A stretch of DNA of 64,000 bases, taken from assembly GCA_038025085.1 (NCBI GenBank), contig CM076154.1:28760501-28824500 (forward strand), written 5' to 3'. The position numbers and the translations under genes are program-made. Below the pieces are notes generated by a model. The model ran no database searches and was not told the origin of the DNA. It was given only the letters and a program-made list of their open reading frames with translations. This document shows, piece after piece, positions 38,646-51,142 of the stretch; the stretch's first letter is position 1; every line of letters starts with the position of its first letter. The DNA comes from Tetragonia tetragonoides (taxonomy: Eukaryota > Streptophyta > Magnoliopsida > Caryophyllales > Aizoaceae).

Positions 38646-39982
38646 GACTATAGAAATACAAATGCAACATAGATCTAGAAAATTTCTATTGTACATTCAC
38701 TATGAGAAAATTTGCTGCTTATTTCCCTATGCTCTCACAGAAGAGAAAAAACGCATTAGCTTGCATCCCCCACCAACACAGCTTCATTGTGCCATAAATA
38801 ACGTTCTCCATAATCTGTCAAATGTTCCAATATGCAATTAGTCATCTATTTAGTAACAGTAATTAAGTACACTTTCAACAAAATAATAGTATGGTTTTCC
38901 AATCAATTTTACCTCTTTCATTGAGATAAATAATCTGGCAGCAGTGACCATATAAAATAAAAGTTTTCAACATATGGGGTTCGTCTATTTACTAGGAACA
39001 ACTAGGAACTTAAGGATAACTATCTCTGTCATCTCTTTATACTTTGAACTAACACAACTAACTTAACATTATTATTAGTAACAAATACATATCATTTAAA
39101 ATTTATATACAGTGTCAATTGGACGCAAAAAGCTTTTAATTTTTTTGGAACAACCTTTGAAATATTTTTTACACTCACCGCCATCAAAGAGCGCCTCCAA
39201 TTGGTTGTGCGGTCTCTTTTCTTCGACGCAACCATTTGTACCGCAACTTATATCACCGGTCGCCCAAATTTGTCAATTGTCTCCCGGAGATTTTGATATC
39301 TTCGCCTGAGATTTCGCCGTCTCCTTTTTCTTGCTATATAATTAGGATCCCCATCTCCAATAAACTTCGTCGGAGATTTCGCCGTCTTCCCCTGAGATTT
39401 TCGAGTGAAACCGGATGAGATCTAAGCTTTTTTTTCCTCTCGCCGGAGTTTTTCCCTTTCGCTGAGCCGTACCTTCACTAATTTTTCCTCCCTAAAATCC
39501 TAATGACTTTTGAATTTTGAACTAAATTTGTTTGAATTTTGAATGAAATGTCATTCAAAATGTTTTACCTTTATTTTTCTCTTCTTTACCAACCAACCAA
39601 TAAGAAGGTGACAACACATTAATAAAATGGTTGTAAGATACAACCATTATATCAAGTTCATTTTCCTTTTCTGTAGTGCATATTTGAATTCTGCTTTCCT
39701 TGTGTATACCCCTATGAGCTTTGTGGTAACGTATTAATGAGGTTTATGCTGATCAAGAATCAAACAACCAACCAACGAAGCGTGAGGCCTAAGCAAATCA
39801 GCAAGTTCTTCCAGTTAGTTTCAAAAACTGAAAGCCTAGCTTAAGATTAAATGAGAAGCTGGATCTGATGTTGCACCTCCTACATAATCTATTCGATCAC
39901 CAAACAAATGCCTCGTTTTGGTAAATTAACTCTCTCTATGTATATATAGTAGCCAACCTGTTTTGCATAGCCATATATAGTA
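38643..39982. other. Non-coding interval with a GC-richer patch
   Basis: Mostly AT-rich. From about 39160 to 39480 the base composition rises and the sequence looks like a plant leader or captured exon, with repeated GAGATTTCGCCGTCT (two copies near 39309 and 39373). Frames at 39112-39309 and 39236-39418 have no recognisable domain. Confidence 0.4.
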
Positions 39983-40239
39983 CTCCATCTGAATCATAAA
40001 ATTCTAAACGTTTACTTTTTCACGGTCTTCAAAAACACCACTTTGACCGTAAATAACTACAATTATATGAATATAAAAGTTATAAAAAATTGATTTTTTG
40101 GAAATACTTTTGAAAATGAATCTAATAAAAGTATTTTCATATTGTGAATCTTTATATATTTTCATAAATTAATAGTCAAGGTTTGTTAAGTTTGACCTTA
40201 AAAAATACAAACGTTTAGAATTTTATAGGACGGAGAGAA
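39983..40239. mobile_element. Stowaway MITE
   Basis: 257 bp flanked by TA, ends CTCCATCTGAATCATAAAATT and (inward) TTCTCTCCGTCCTATAAAATT. The interior is nearly the same as the copy at 45407 (shared TTTTTCACGGTCTTCAA, TGAAAATGAATCTAA). Confidence 0.92.
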
Positions 40240-40607
40240 TAGCAATTAAAGAATGCTTTGGGATTGTAGTGGGATCTCAACTTCCAAGTTGTCTTTGCTA
40301 CTTGTTACGAGCACTACATAAGCTTTTAATTCCCACCATAAAATTCCTACTTTACTCCATCTACAAATAAAGGATTGGCTGCAAGCTGCAACAAGACTAC
40401 CGTACCCTGGCCACTAATACTCTGATTTGTATGAATTCACCCTACAAATCACCAACTTCGCAACTGACTTGCCAACCAGAATACTATTTCAAGTAATACT
40501 TTCTAGCTCATTTTGTCCAAATAGAACCAACACGATCATAAAGTCTACAAGAGTTTTCAACACAAGAGGCAAAGAACTTTGTTTCAACTCAAAGCTTCCC
40601 TTGACAC

Positions 40608-40908
40608 TTAGGTGGTGTTTACTTGCTTGTAATCAAATGCTTGCAATGCAATCATTTTATAGGGTAGATGTGAGGTGGAAAATGAAGGAGGGAGAGAAAG
40701 GAGATGAGAAAAGTGAGGTTGATTGCATCATTCAAAGTAATCAACATTACATGGGAAAAGTTGAGCAATTGTGATTGCATTGAATGATGCAATCAACTTC
40801 ACTTTTCCCATCCCTCTCCTACCACTCATTCACTTTTCACCCCATATTCACTCTACAAAATGATTGCATTGCATTACATTTGATTGCAAGCAAGTAAACG
40901 AGGCCTAA
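40608..40908. mobile_element. Foldback MITE (near-complete palindrome)
   Basis: About 300 bp whose two halves are inverted copies. GTTTACTTGCTTG(T/C)AATCAAATG occurs at both ends, the GCAATGCAATCATTTT arms pair inward, and the central AAGTGAGGTTGATTGCATCATTCAA meets TTGAATGATGCAATCAACTTCACTT. RNA from it would form a long hairpin. Termini are TTAGG/CCTAA; the target duplication is not clear. Confidence 0.85.
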
Positions 40909-42136
40909 AAATTACCTTTGTTGAATAACCTCCAATTGAGCACATACACACTTTCCAATTTATCCGAACAACGATTCAAAGCTGAATTGCACAGTAAAAC
41001 TGTCGTCTGCCCCTTGAAATCAAAGCTTGAGCTGAGTAGAATCACTCTCTCTCACTTTGTGTTTACAGTTGCAAGTGTCAGCTCTCCTCTTTTGTGAGCT
41101 ACTGAGCTCCCTGTTTTGTTTTTCCCACACAAGAACTGATGCGTGCCTTCTGTAAATCTCTAGCAACGCTTCCGAGGGAAGCCACAAAAGGCAAAGCCCA
41201 ATGAACAAAGGCTCACGTGCCACTCAAGAGAAATAAGGCCCAAATGAAAGAAGGCCATCTCACCAAAACTAGCTAAACCAAAGAACATTTCGGTTCAGTG
41301 AACTAGTTCAGTTTCCCTTTTTGTTCTTTTTTTTTTTGGAAAATTGGCTGCCAATAATTCGAAGTTTGCTCCATTCGCTGGGAGTATTTTTCTCTTTTTT
41401 TTCTTCTATTTTGCTGAAATAATAATACATAAAAAATAATTATGTATCTAAATAGGGCTAGACCCACAACGATATGTATCACTCTATGTCCCAACCACAT
41501 CTTGATCGTCTGTGATTTTGTCTTTTGTTTGGTTTGTTATTAAGATCGTCTGTGATTGAGTCTTTTGTTTGGTTTGTTATTGTATAAAATCTATTGTAAA
41601 ATAAAGGCATTTTTAGATTAATATTTTCATAGCTTTTTCATCGTTTTTGAGGAGAAAACAATGAAAATCTAATTGGCAAATAATAACTAAGAGATTTCTG
41701 CAGATTTCTTACTATTAATTTTCAACATTTTTCATAGGAACAACCAAACAAAGGAAATTTTAAAGCTTTTTTTTTTTTTTTTATAGTTTTTTCTGATTTT
41801 GCTTCATTTTGCTGATTAACATAAAGATCTCATAGAAGTCTATAATTGTATTGAACTATGCACGTATGAAGTTTGTTATTTGAAGCAAATTGACTATATA
41901 TACATAGAGTAGCAGATTGTGCTTATAAACCCTAAAAATACATATCCTTTTTTTTTTCACACCAATAATATTCACGGTCGATTACAATGACTATTCTCCA
42001 CTTTGCCTCTTATGTAGGCATCTAAAAATACATGCACTTAAGCAAGGAAAGTAGTGGAGCAACAATCAATACATACACTTTAGCAACGAAATACATACAC
42101 TTTAGCAACGAAAGTTCTGGAAAGTAGTACATACAC
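40909..42136. other. Non-coding interval downstream of the BAHD gene
   Basis: No gene. It contains a 41-bp tandem duplication (about 41500-41581, unit GATCGTCTGTGATT...GTTTGGTTTGTTATT) and short ACATACACTTTAGCAACGAA repeats at 42073-42112, which would lie in the 3'-UTR of the BAHD transcript. Confidence 0.6.
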
Positions 42137-45058
42137 TTATGCACGGTGATCGAGCATCTTTTCAAGCTCTTCAACGAACCTTTCCATCCTATTATTTGGA
42201 AAAGCGATAGGAACCATGGTTATATTTTCTCCTTTCTTATTCTTAAATGAAATAAAGAAGCTAGCATCAGGGACAGATCCGTTATGTGGAGGACCGCCAT
42301 ATGCGGGCTTGCCCCACCCAAAATCCACATCTGCAAATCCAAGATGCCTAAGATCCGAGATTACATATGTTTGGTTGACACTGAAATGGGGTTTGCCTCG
42401 AATCACCATAAGATCCGCAACCGATCTCATATACACTTCTGTAACTTGCCCCTTGGCTTGCCTTATCAAATCTATGGCATAGTTGATAGGATTATCACAT
42501 ATCTCACCTGTAGAAAAATTAAAGGTATTTGTCAATGTGTCACCTTATCATACCATCTAGTTAGACCAGGGCCGTCCTTGTGATTTTGGAGGCCCTTTGC
42601 TGAATGTAAAAATTAGGCCCTAGTTTAATTAGTAATAAGAAAAATAAGTGATGTCTTCTCACACCTTCTTACGGAAAAAAAAACTAAAGTATAAGATACA
42701 AATACTAGAGTACGATAGAAAACAAATGAAACAATGGATTTCATCCATTCATCATATAAGACTATATATGTGATCATTTCATTTCAGACCAAAAGTATCA
42801 ATACAAAAATGTTATAAGATACCCAAAGTTGTAGAACAAAACTGAAAGTCATACAATCAGAACCAAAAAAATTGTTGTAAATAAAAAAAATAAAAATAAA
42901 AACAGAAATTATGAACCTTCAAGATCATTGCTTAGAGTTAAGAAATGATTCAAATAAGTGAAATAACAATAAACAATCTGATTGAGCAGAAACCATACCC
43001 TAACAACCAGACTCAAAATTGCTAAGTAACAATAATCAGAACCATAAATTGCAAACCAAATAAACAAAAACATTGATGAAGAAATAATAATAATAATAAT
43101 AAAAGGTACTAGGAAGAGAACTCTGATCTACTCACGAGAGCACCAGGAAAATACCGCATATACTCGGCACCATTGTTATCGCAGAAGGTATCGGCATCGA
43201 CTTCGACATCGTCCATAAGCCCGAGCCCGAGCCCGGAAGTGTTAGTGAGTGTGTACCAGGACAAAACCATCAAAGGAGATTGGATATTACTAATTTGTAT
43301 TGATACTATTCAATTCTTGGGTTAAATTGAGCTTCTACTACTGATCATTTCTTGAATATCATTAAGTCACACAAATTTCGATGAAATCATCAATCAAAAA
43401 ACATTTTCGAGGTCTTGGCCAATAACTCAATCGTAGGGTGAGATAATTGAGAGGAGAGAGAAAGAGGCCCCTAGGGAAGGAGCGTGTAAGTTCCGCAAGT
43501 CTGGAGAATTGAAGCCTAATTTGACGCTCTACTGGCTTGCACAGCTGCGCCTTCCTGTTGCCCAAATTGTAGTTTTCTTTTTTTTTTTTTTTTTACTCTC
43601 AAGCATTTAAAACCAAATTGGGTCCCCTGATTTGTGAGGCCCTGTGCGGCCGCCCCTGCTGCACAGGGCCAAGGACGGGCCTGAGTTAGACATTAGCTTG
43701 TGGTAAATCCAAAAATGGGACATGTGGTTTGTAATTTATTCCTTTCAACTTCTTTTTAAATAAAGTATTCAATAAATTTCAGTTTATTTCTGTAAAGGAA
43801 AGAGAATGTTGACTAAATTAATAATATGTTCAGTTTTGTAAAATGAAATACAAGTTTATTCCTTATTGCAGATTTAGTAATTTCATGTCAGTTCAGTAAA
43901 ATATCAATTCAGTTCAATTTTATGCAGATAAGTTCAGTGAAAATTAAGAAGATTAGAGAGAACAGAGCTTTGTATGCGCGTCGTGAGAGCCTATGTCAAT
44001 GTGTGTATCATTGTATGAGAGAGAGAGAGAGATTCACCTGCTGTGGCTCGAACAACTGGAAAAGCACAAGCGTTGCCATAATAACCTTTTGGGAGTGGCG
44101 GGTTAAATTTGCTTCGAGCACTTACTGCAAAAAGCAATCGAACCTCCTCTGTCGGGTCAAGTCCAAGTGCAATGGAGCGACAACGCCACAAGCAAGCTGA
44201 GAGAACATCAAAGGTAGACAAGTCTCTCAAGTCGTCGTTGTTAGATAATGAAACATGACTCTTTAGGCTTTCAAGCTCGGTAGGACCAAAAAGAAAAGAA
44301 TGGTAAGCTAAGTCATCATGTAGTTCAGGTTTATTGGGGTTATTATCATGAGTCACTACTTCATTGTACTCATCGTGAGCAAATTTTATGTTCGGTTGAG
44401 GCCTAGCTTGTAACAGATCTCTCTGCCACACAGGTGGAATCGAAGGGGCGGCAAAGCCTCTCGCCATCTCTCCAATTGCGTTCATGAATTGCATTTTGCC
44501 ACCACCGTCGGTTAGCACATGGTTTCCCCGCACTGCCACTATGAATCCTTTACATTTTAGGCGAGTTACCTGTCAGATTTGAAGCACGGTGAAAATTATT
44601 AGTCATTACAGTAGAAATTGAATATCAATCAAATTTGTGAAGTTTCTAAAATTTGTGAAGACTACAAAACCACTTGCTTGTTAGTTTTCGACTGAAAGTT
44701 ACTGAGCTATCGTATTGGACGATAATACACTAATACATCTACTATTGCTCGATTTGAGCGAGATATTATTAATAGGTTTTTTCACAATGAAAAATTACTA
44801 TTCAATTTTATTTCAACCGAAATAAATATAATACTCCCTGCATACCAAATAAATCTTGTTATTTGCCTTTTCACGGTCTCCAAAACTTCATGTTAACCGT
44901 AAATGATTGCAAAAATATGAATGGTACGTAGTTGGTAGATTGTAGCTGGTAGCTGGCTTGACTAGCTGATTGTAAGAAGATGTTTGGTAAATGGAGTTGA
45001 TTATTGGTAGTTGATTAGATGTAAATGACTCATATGGACTTGAAGATAACTTTCTATC

Positions 45059-45103
<45 letters not shown>

Positions 45104-46809
45104 CTAACAAGCTGGACCCAAAAGTTAACCCCACTCAACTTTTTGTACCTCAGCTTACTTGGCCCAAAAAGCTAATAACCAAACATCAAAATTTAGGTTG
45201 TTAAATGATCAATTAGTCAAATAATCCAAATTATCTAACAAGTTGGCTAAAAATCCACCAACTAAACACTGCCTTGCATGTTAGCTTTTACATCACTGAC
45301 TCCATTTGAGTCCATAATACCAAAACCCAACCCCTTCAATTAAAATTCGTGATACAAATTCCGAGACATGCATGACATCATGAGCTAGGTATAGTTATTA
45401 AATGGTATTCTTTTCCTTTCAAAAAATTCTTAATATTTGCTTTTTCACGATCTTCAAGATACCACTTTGATCGTAAATAACTACAATTATATGAATACAA
45501 AAATTATAACAATACGATTTTTTGAAAGTACTTTTGAAAATGAATCTAACAAAAGTATTTTCATAATGTGAATCTTTATTTATTTTCATAAATTAATGGT
45601 CAAAGTTTGTTAACTTTGATCTTCAAAAAATAAAAGTTCAGGTGTTTTTGAGACGGAAGGAGTATTTACGTACAAAAGAAATACGATATATGATTAGAAA
45701 ACAACCAAGACCTTAGGCCCCGTTCGGAAAGGTTTTAAGTTTCTAGATTTCAAAATTTTAGAAACTAAAACAAGTTTCTGTTTTCAATTTTATGATTTGA
45801 TTTTCAAGGTTTTAAGAAAAATATGAATCTTTAACAATGGTGAGAGGATGGAGGAGGCAGAAGAGAGAGGGTGGGAAAGAAGAGAGGTGGAGTCGGGTAA
45901 GAGAGAGGGTGAGAGAAAAGAGGTGGGGTCGGGCAGGAGAGAGGGATGGGATCGGGCAGGACCGAAGGAGAGAGGGATGGGGTCGGGCAGGAGAGAGACT
46001 TGATTGGGCAGAGGAGGGGAAGAGAGAGAGAGAGAGGTGAGTCAGGTGGGAGGGACACGTAATAGAGGAGAGAGAAAATAGGAGGAGGGAGAGTGTACAA
46101 CTTAAAACTGGAATTGAAACCCACTTTTGTTGGTTTTTAAAATCTGAAGTCCAGTTGTGAAATGGACCTAAAAACTTAATTCAGCTCCAGTTTTACGGAA
46201 CATGTTTTGGTTTTCAAATTTAATTTGGAAACCAAAAACTTGCAACTTAGATCCACCCCGAACGGGCCTAAATCTTTTAATTTCCTACCACCCCAGTACC
46301 CAAAGAAATGAATTAGGAGTTACTTCATGGTAGTAATTCGTTATAAATTATAATACCTGAAAAATGAAGAGAGGTGTATCAACAATCCCCTCAGTACCAG
46401 GGACATCATAAAGGAGGTCCTCTAATGGAAACGGCGGATGAATGTCCTCTCCAAAGTCCTCAAGTGTAGCTTCATGAGCATCAGCCTCAATGAACAAAAC
46501 ACCTTCACCTGTACAATCCACAACAAGATTACGCCCTTGCCCGGCCCTAAGTCGACCGGCGAGCGGGTAGTAAAAGACCAAGGCCTTTGCTATCCCCTCT
46601 TTGACAACTTGTACCGGGTCTAACCCGTCCATGGACGGGTTGGCTCGGTAGAACATGATGGCGGGCATTTGGAATCGGAGCCCTTCTTGGTCGTCGATGT
46701 CTGATAGCTCCTTTGTTTCTCGAGGCGTGGGCTTGGCGGGTCGGATTAGCTCGGGCTCCTTACGGATAACGGTTAGTTTGATGGGTTTGGGTTCTTCTGA
46801 TAGTGCCAT
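42137..46809 (-). CDS. BAHD acyltransferase, benzyl-alcohol O-benzoyltransferase-like (3 exons)
   Basis: Cytosolic acyl-CoA-dependent transferase; the closest family I recognise is benzoyl/anthraniloyl transferases acting on alcohols. Exons on the minus strand: 46809-46357, 44569-44038, 42507-42137, with GT-AG introns in phase 0 and phase 1. The product is 451 residues, normal for BAHD proteins. The N-terminal block [16 protein letters not shown], then [13 protein letters not shown], and [10 protein letters not shown] and [13 protein letters not shown] are typical of the benzoyltransferase clade. The catalytic HXXXD is HVLTD at 168-172 and the structural DFGWG lies at 390-394. The start is the ATG at 46809 (MALSEE); a TTG codon four residues upstream is not used. 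Intron 1 (1.8 kb) and intron 2 (1.5 kb) are mostly transposon. No stop or frameshift is present, so it looks functional. The acyl donor and acceptor cannot be read from sequence. Confidence 0.95.
42567..43683. mobile_element. hAT element in BAHD intron 2
   Basis: 1117 bp with ends CAGGGCCGTCCTTG and (inward) CAGGCCCGTCCTTGG, flanked by a perfect 8-bp duplication AGTTAGAC (42559-42566, 43684-43691). No hAT transposase is seen. The interior includes a GC-richer, exon-like patch at about 43136-43270. Confidence 0.92.
43136..43270 (-). other. Exon-like patch inside the hAT element
   Basis: On the minus strand an ATG at 43270 opens a 45-residue frame ([43 protein letters not shown]) ending at a donor-like CTC/GTGAGTAG. 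Its composition is unlike the AT-rich remainder. I do not recognise the protein; it could be captured host sequence or part of a decayed element gene. Confidence 0.35.
44835..44925. mobile_element. Truncated Stowaway MITE in BAHD intron 1
   Basis: Left end CTCCCTGCATACCAAATAAA after TA, then CTTTTCACGGTCTCCAAAAC as in other copies. The right half is missing where the next element begins. Confidence 0.65.
44926..45280. mobile_element. Possible MITE with internal (AAT)n
   Basis: Subterminal GTTTGGTAAATGG...GGTAGTTGATTAG on the left is mirrored by CCACCAACTAAACAC... on the right, around an (AAT)15 tract (45060-45104). Ends and duplication are not resolved. Confidence 0.35.
45407..45662. mobile_element. 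Stowaway MITE in BAHD intron 1
   Basis: 256 bp flanked by TA (45405-45406, 45663-45664). The right end ACGGAAGGAG is of the Stowaway type; the left end is more diverged (TTCTTTTCCTTTC). The interior is close to the copy at 39983. Confidence 0.85.
45714..46270. mobile_element. hAT-like MITE in BAHD intron 1
   Basis: Ends TAGGCCCCGTTCGG and (inward) TAGGCCCGTTCGGGGTGG enclose 557 bp including a purine-rich GGTCGGGCAGGAGAGAGGG minisatellite (45880-46040). The flanking octamers match only partly, so the duplication is uncertain. The strongly strand-biased frames over the purine tract are not genes. Confidence 0.7.
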
Positions 46810-47007
46810 TGCATGTAACAAAAGCTAAGGATATTCGAAATAGGAAACTACAATAGTCCAACAGTTTAGGCTTGTTAGCCAATTTGCTAATAAAGGCAAC
46901 CTTAGCAAAATGCTCTATTAGTCAAGTACTGATCAAATATCATAAGACGGTAATGATCAGATGTTGTTTTGATATGAGTTATTGGTAAGTTGGAATGAAG
47001 AGGGTAG

Positions 47008-47014
47008 TTATATA
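47008..47014 (-). promoter_or_regulatory. TATA box of the BAHD gene
   Basis: TATATAA on the minus strand about 200 bp upstream of the BAHD start codon, followed by a leader of ordinary plant composition. A T26-type homopolymer (about 47019-47044 on +) lies just upstream of it. Confidence 0.5.
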
Positions 47015-47128
47015 GAGGCTTTTTTTTTTTTTTTTTTTTTTTTTGAGAATGTAAGAAAGAACGATCAGCAAGTCTTTCTTTTGACTTGAGGCTCACTCGA
47101 TCTTATTGTACCAGAAAATAAAATATTA

Positions 47129-47441
47129 CTTCATTCGTTTCTAATTCATCTACGTAATACCATTTTTCATTTACATTTGTTCCTAATTCATCTATCTATG
47201 TCGTCTTCTTTACGTAGTAATGCTTTTGTTATTAGATTATACTCATCTATCCTTTATTATCATCAGTACTTTCCATTCACATACACATGGGTCACACGCA
47301 CCCAACCCAGGCCACTAGTAATACTTTCGTATCTGAGAATCATTTAAATTAAAGGCAAATGAAAGGTTTTACTTCCAAATTTATTTCTCATTAAATTTCG
47401 TGCCATAGAAAAATGGGTAGATGAATTTGAAACGGAGGGAG
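47129..47441. mobile_element. Stowaway-type MITE upstream of BAHD gene
   Basis: 313 bp between TA dinucleotides (47127-47128, 47442-47443) with ends CTTCATTCGTTTCTAATTCA and (inward) CTCCCTCCGTTTCAAATTCA. It stands about 115 bp upstream of the BAHD TATA box. Confidence 0.88.
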
Positions 47442-47513
47442 TACAAAATAGCAGAGTTGAATAATTACTCAAATGAAAACTTAGCATGTATAGCAAGAAG
47501 AGCTGTTGGTCCC

Positions 47514-47664
<151 letters not shown>

Positions 47665-47808
47665 CTCCGTTTGATTCAACCGAATTTTACGTAACTTAAC
47701 TGAACTGAACTGAACTTATTGGCCCTGAACTGAACTGAACTGAACTGAACTTAATGCTCCTGAACTGAACTGAACTGAACTGAACAGAACTTGTTAACTG
47801 AACAGAAC

Positions 47809-47965
<157 letters not shown>

Positions 47966-48298
47966 TTTACTTTTATTATTATATTTATTTTTATTATTTA
48001 ATTTACTATTTTCAAATGTAATGTCACATTTCTACAAGATAAATACTACTTTTCTACACTTTTTTGTGGTAATTTTATTTTATCATCGCTGTTATCTCTA
48101 AAAAATGGTAGGGAAAAAATTTGGATGGAGTATCTCTATCAACGAACCAAAGAATAACAAAGTGAATTGAAAGTAATTCTACTACTTTACTAGAGTGAAC
48201 CAATCAAGAAGGGTAACTAGGTTCATTTTTTCATTTTTCCTTTTCTGGTATTAATTATTTATTGATCCTTTCCCTCATCAAGTAACAAACCAATTGCT

Positions 48299-48314
48299 TA
48301 TAATAATAATAATA

Positions 48315-48406
<92 letters not shown>
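48299..48406. repeat. (AAT)35 microsatellite
   Basis: About 107 bp of AAT with one AGT interruption, complementary to the TTA run at 47812, so the two can pair as hairpin arms. Confidence 0.97.
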
Positions 48407-48408
<2 letters not shown>

Positions 48409-48570
48409 ACTGAACTGAACTGAACTGAACTTATTGGTCCTGAACTGAACTGAACTGAACTTATTGGACCTGAACTGAACTTATTGGACCTGAACTGAAC
48501 TGAACTTATTAGACCTGAAGTGAAGTGAACTGAATTTAATTTAAGTGAAATTAAATTGAATCAAACAGAG

Positions 48571-49188
48571 CCATGTACGGAGTACATGTAGTAGTAAAAA
48601 GGAAAAGGAAAAGGGGGGTGGTTAAGGATAATGTACTGATGTCGATCGATGAATGAGCTGCCGGCCATGGTTAATGACCGCACGTATGCAGTCCCCTAGT
48701 AGAAGTCATTGAGTATACAACGAGAAGCCCATTAATTATTTAGTTTTACAAATCACCTCCGTCATCCGTGAGACTCCAAAATAATGAAAAGTAATCCTAA
48801 AGGTTGCGTGTTTTTTTAACTATTGACCTTAACCCTTAGGGAGCTCTTGACTAATAGCTACTATAGCTTCTCATGATGGCAATACTATGCTTCAAATTTG
48901 CAGTAATGTCAATTGCATTAATTGGCTGAATTTCTATGTGACTCATGTTTTATTTCACGATATTATGGTACCATTATAGAAGTTATGGGTTGCGTAAACG
49001 TAATTAGTTTTATTCTCTTTTTGCTATCTTTGCACAAACTTCTAAGTGCTTGAGCCTTGAAGCTAAGTACTTAACTGGCTGACATCATGACTTGCATATG
49101 TTCATGTATATCTATTGGAACGTTTAAAACAAACTTGTTTGAGACTATCACTCTAATTTTTGGTAATATGAGGGTCATTGCTCATAAT
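48571..49188. other. Non-coding interval
   Basis: No supported gene or repeat. Confidence 0.5.
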
Positions 49189-49409
49189 AAGGCCTTGTTC
49201 TCTTCAACGAAATGGTGCGGGACGGTGAGGAACGAAACGAAACGGATTGGAACGGAATGGATTGGAATGGAACGGAACGGCGCGGTGCGGATAATTAAAA
49301 AATATGTGAGACAAAATGAAGTACAGAATGCGGCACGGAACGGAACAGAACAGAACGGATTGGAATGGAACGGAATGCAGCATGGAAACGACAAAAAGAA
49401 GAGGGCCTA
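49189..49409. mobile_element. Pentamer-rich MITE (GGAAC/GGAAT)
   Basis: Short inverted ends AAGGCCTTGTTCTCTTC and (inward) TTAGGCCCTCTTCTTTTTG enclose GGAACGGAATGGATTGG-type repeats on both sides of a unique centre. No clear target duplication; reading frames over it are repeat-encoded. Confidence 0.5.
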
Positions 49410-49620
49410 AGTGACCCCTATATATTTAGATAGTGACCCTATTTTTCTTTGAGTAAGTTGGTCTCATACAAGACTACTGCACGCTATTGGAAATTAATAT
49501 TCATGCAATACACAGGTGAAAATCTATTTATTATTTTGTTGATTCATTATTAAATGATATTTTTAAAATTTATTGGCGGGAATTAACATTAATTGGATAC
49601 CATCTTATATGTTTATTATT

Positions 49621-49800
49621 CACTACAAGAAAATTTAGATTTATTGACAATTTGTCTTGTGACAATAAATATTTTGTCATAAGAAAAATGATATAAGTGA
49701 CAAAATAAAAATTGCCACAAGTTAGGGGTATTGTGTGGCAATTCAATAATATGCCACAAGTTAGTGGTATTTTGTGACAGTAATAAGGGGAAGAGGGTTA
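49621..49800. mobile_element. CACTA element terminus (truncated)
   Basis: CACTACAAGAAAATTTAG followed by subterminal TTGCCACAAGTTAG and TGTGACA motifs like those of the element at 33786. No partner end is found downstream, so only one end is present in the window. Confidence 0.65.
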
Positions 49801-50059
49801 TGATCATGATAGTGATGGTGATGATGATCATCATAATAAGTCGCATTGATCACTGTAATAATATGGGGAAGGGGATGATGTATGACGTCATTATCTGCAA
49901 TGCTAGTTTACTTAATTAATTAATAAGCTATGTCTTTCTCCCATATCTCTCTCTAGTCTATTACTTCCTCCGTCCCTAAAATAACTTTCTATTAGAAAAT
50001 GGCATGCACTTTAAGAAAGTGTAAAATGAGCCAATTCTTTCCTCATTTTTCCCTTATTT

Positions 50060-50731
50060 AGTGAGATAAAAGAGAGAGAAAATTGGGACCACAAATGTCA
50101 CATGAGCTGTTAACTCAGTTTAACAGAGAGAAAGAAGAAGAAGATAAGATAATGATACTCTGGGACCTGAAGTCAAAAGTCACCTCCATAAATATCTGGA
50201 GTAAAAACAATGGGAAAATTTTCCACCTAAACAACTTTCGCACCATTCTTACAACAAAAAGGGGGGGAGGGGAAAGTTTCCCTCCTAAAATTACACCAGC
50301 AAATATTCTACAGATCTTACAACAAAAAGGGGGGAACTTTTCCCTCCAAAATTACATGGGTGTTATCCAATTCAACCGAAGAGAGAGAGAGAGAGAGAGA
50401 GATGAAGATAGAGTGGGACCACTATAATTTCAGAATCAAAAAATGTGGAAAGTTTCCCTCTAAATTTTTGGGACCAAATTTGGACCAGCTTCATACAAAA
50501 AGGAGGAACTTTTAAGTTTCCCTCCAACTGATGTTTAATCATTAGCTGGTAATAAGGGGTTATACCATAATGTAACAACACTACTGCCAGCTTATCATTT
50601 AAAATTATGCTTAGGTGGTAATGAGTGGCTGCACTTGGTATTAGCCTCCTTATTTTTTTCTTCATTAGCTTCATCAACCTTGGAGCAATGCAATTCTTTA
50701 GCTGAAACCAACACAAACAAGGGACAAACAA
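50060..50731. other. 5' non-coding region of the MLE
   Basis: Repeated AACAAAAAGGGGGG...TTTCCCTCC(T/A)AAA(A)TTAC motifs (near 50250-50355 and 50440-50525) and a (GA)11 run (50381-50402). Such subterminal repeats are usual in plant MLEs. Confidence 0.5.
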
Positions 50732-50931
50732 CAGGATCATTAGGGATCATTAAAACCTCATTAAACTCATTACTTTAATCCATAACATCAAGGGACAACC
50801 TCATTAAGCTTCATACTCAGAAGATAAATAGCAGGATCATTAGGGACAATTGCAGCCTCATTAAACTCAATATTTGCATCCATAACAACAAGGGACAACC
50901 TCATTAGGTTTCACACTCAGAAGATAAGTTT
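50732..50931. repeat. Two-copy 100-bp tandem duplication
   Basis: CAGGATCATTAGGGA...AAGGGACAACCTCATTA...ACACTCAGAAGATAA starts at 50732 and again at 50832, in the leader of the MLE transposase. Confidence 0.85.
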
Positions 50932-51142
50932 CAGAATGTTCCCTCCAAAATTTGGCCCAAAATATTCAAATGACCAACATAGAAATGAAAATTTCAATTT
51001 CCCACCAGAATATTACCTCCAAAACCAGAAGTAAATTTCATGCATATGGGCCTATAAATATCCATCATTTATTGCTCATTTCATCACAACACCAAACCAA
51101 CAAAACATCTTACAAACCCAACAACCAAACCAACAATCATTA

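Noticed and set aside
45831..46124. Frames over the purine-rich tract in BAHD intron 1
   Set aside because: Minisatellite inside a hAT-like MITE within an intron; the minus frame is a repeated LSCPTPSL peptide.
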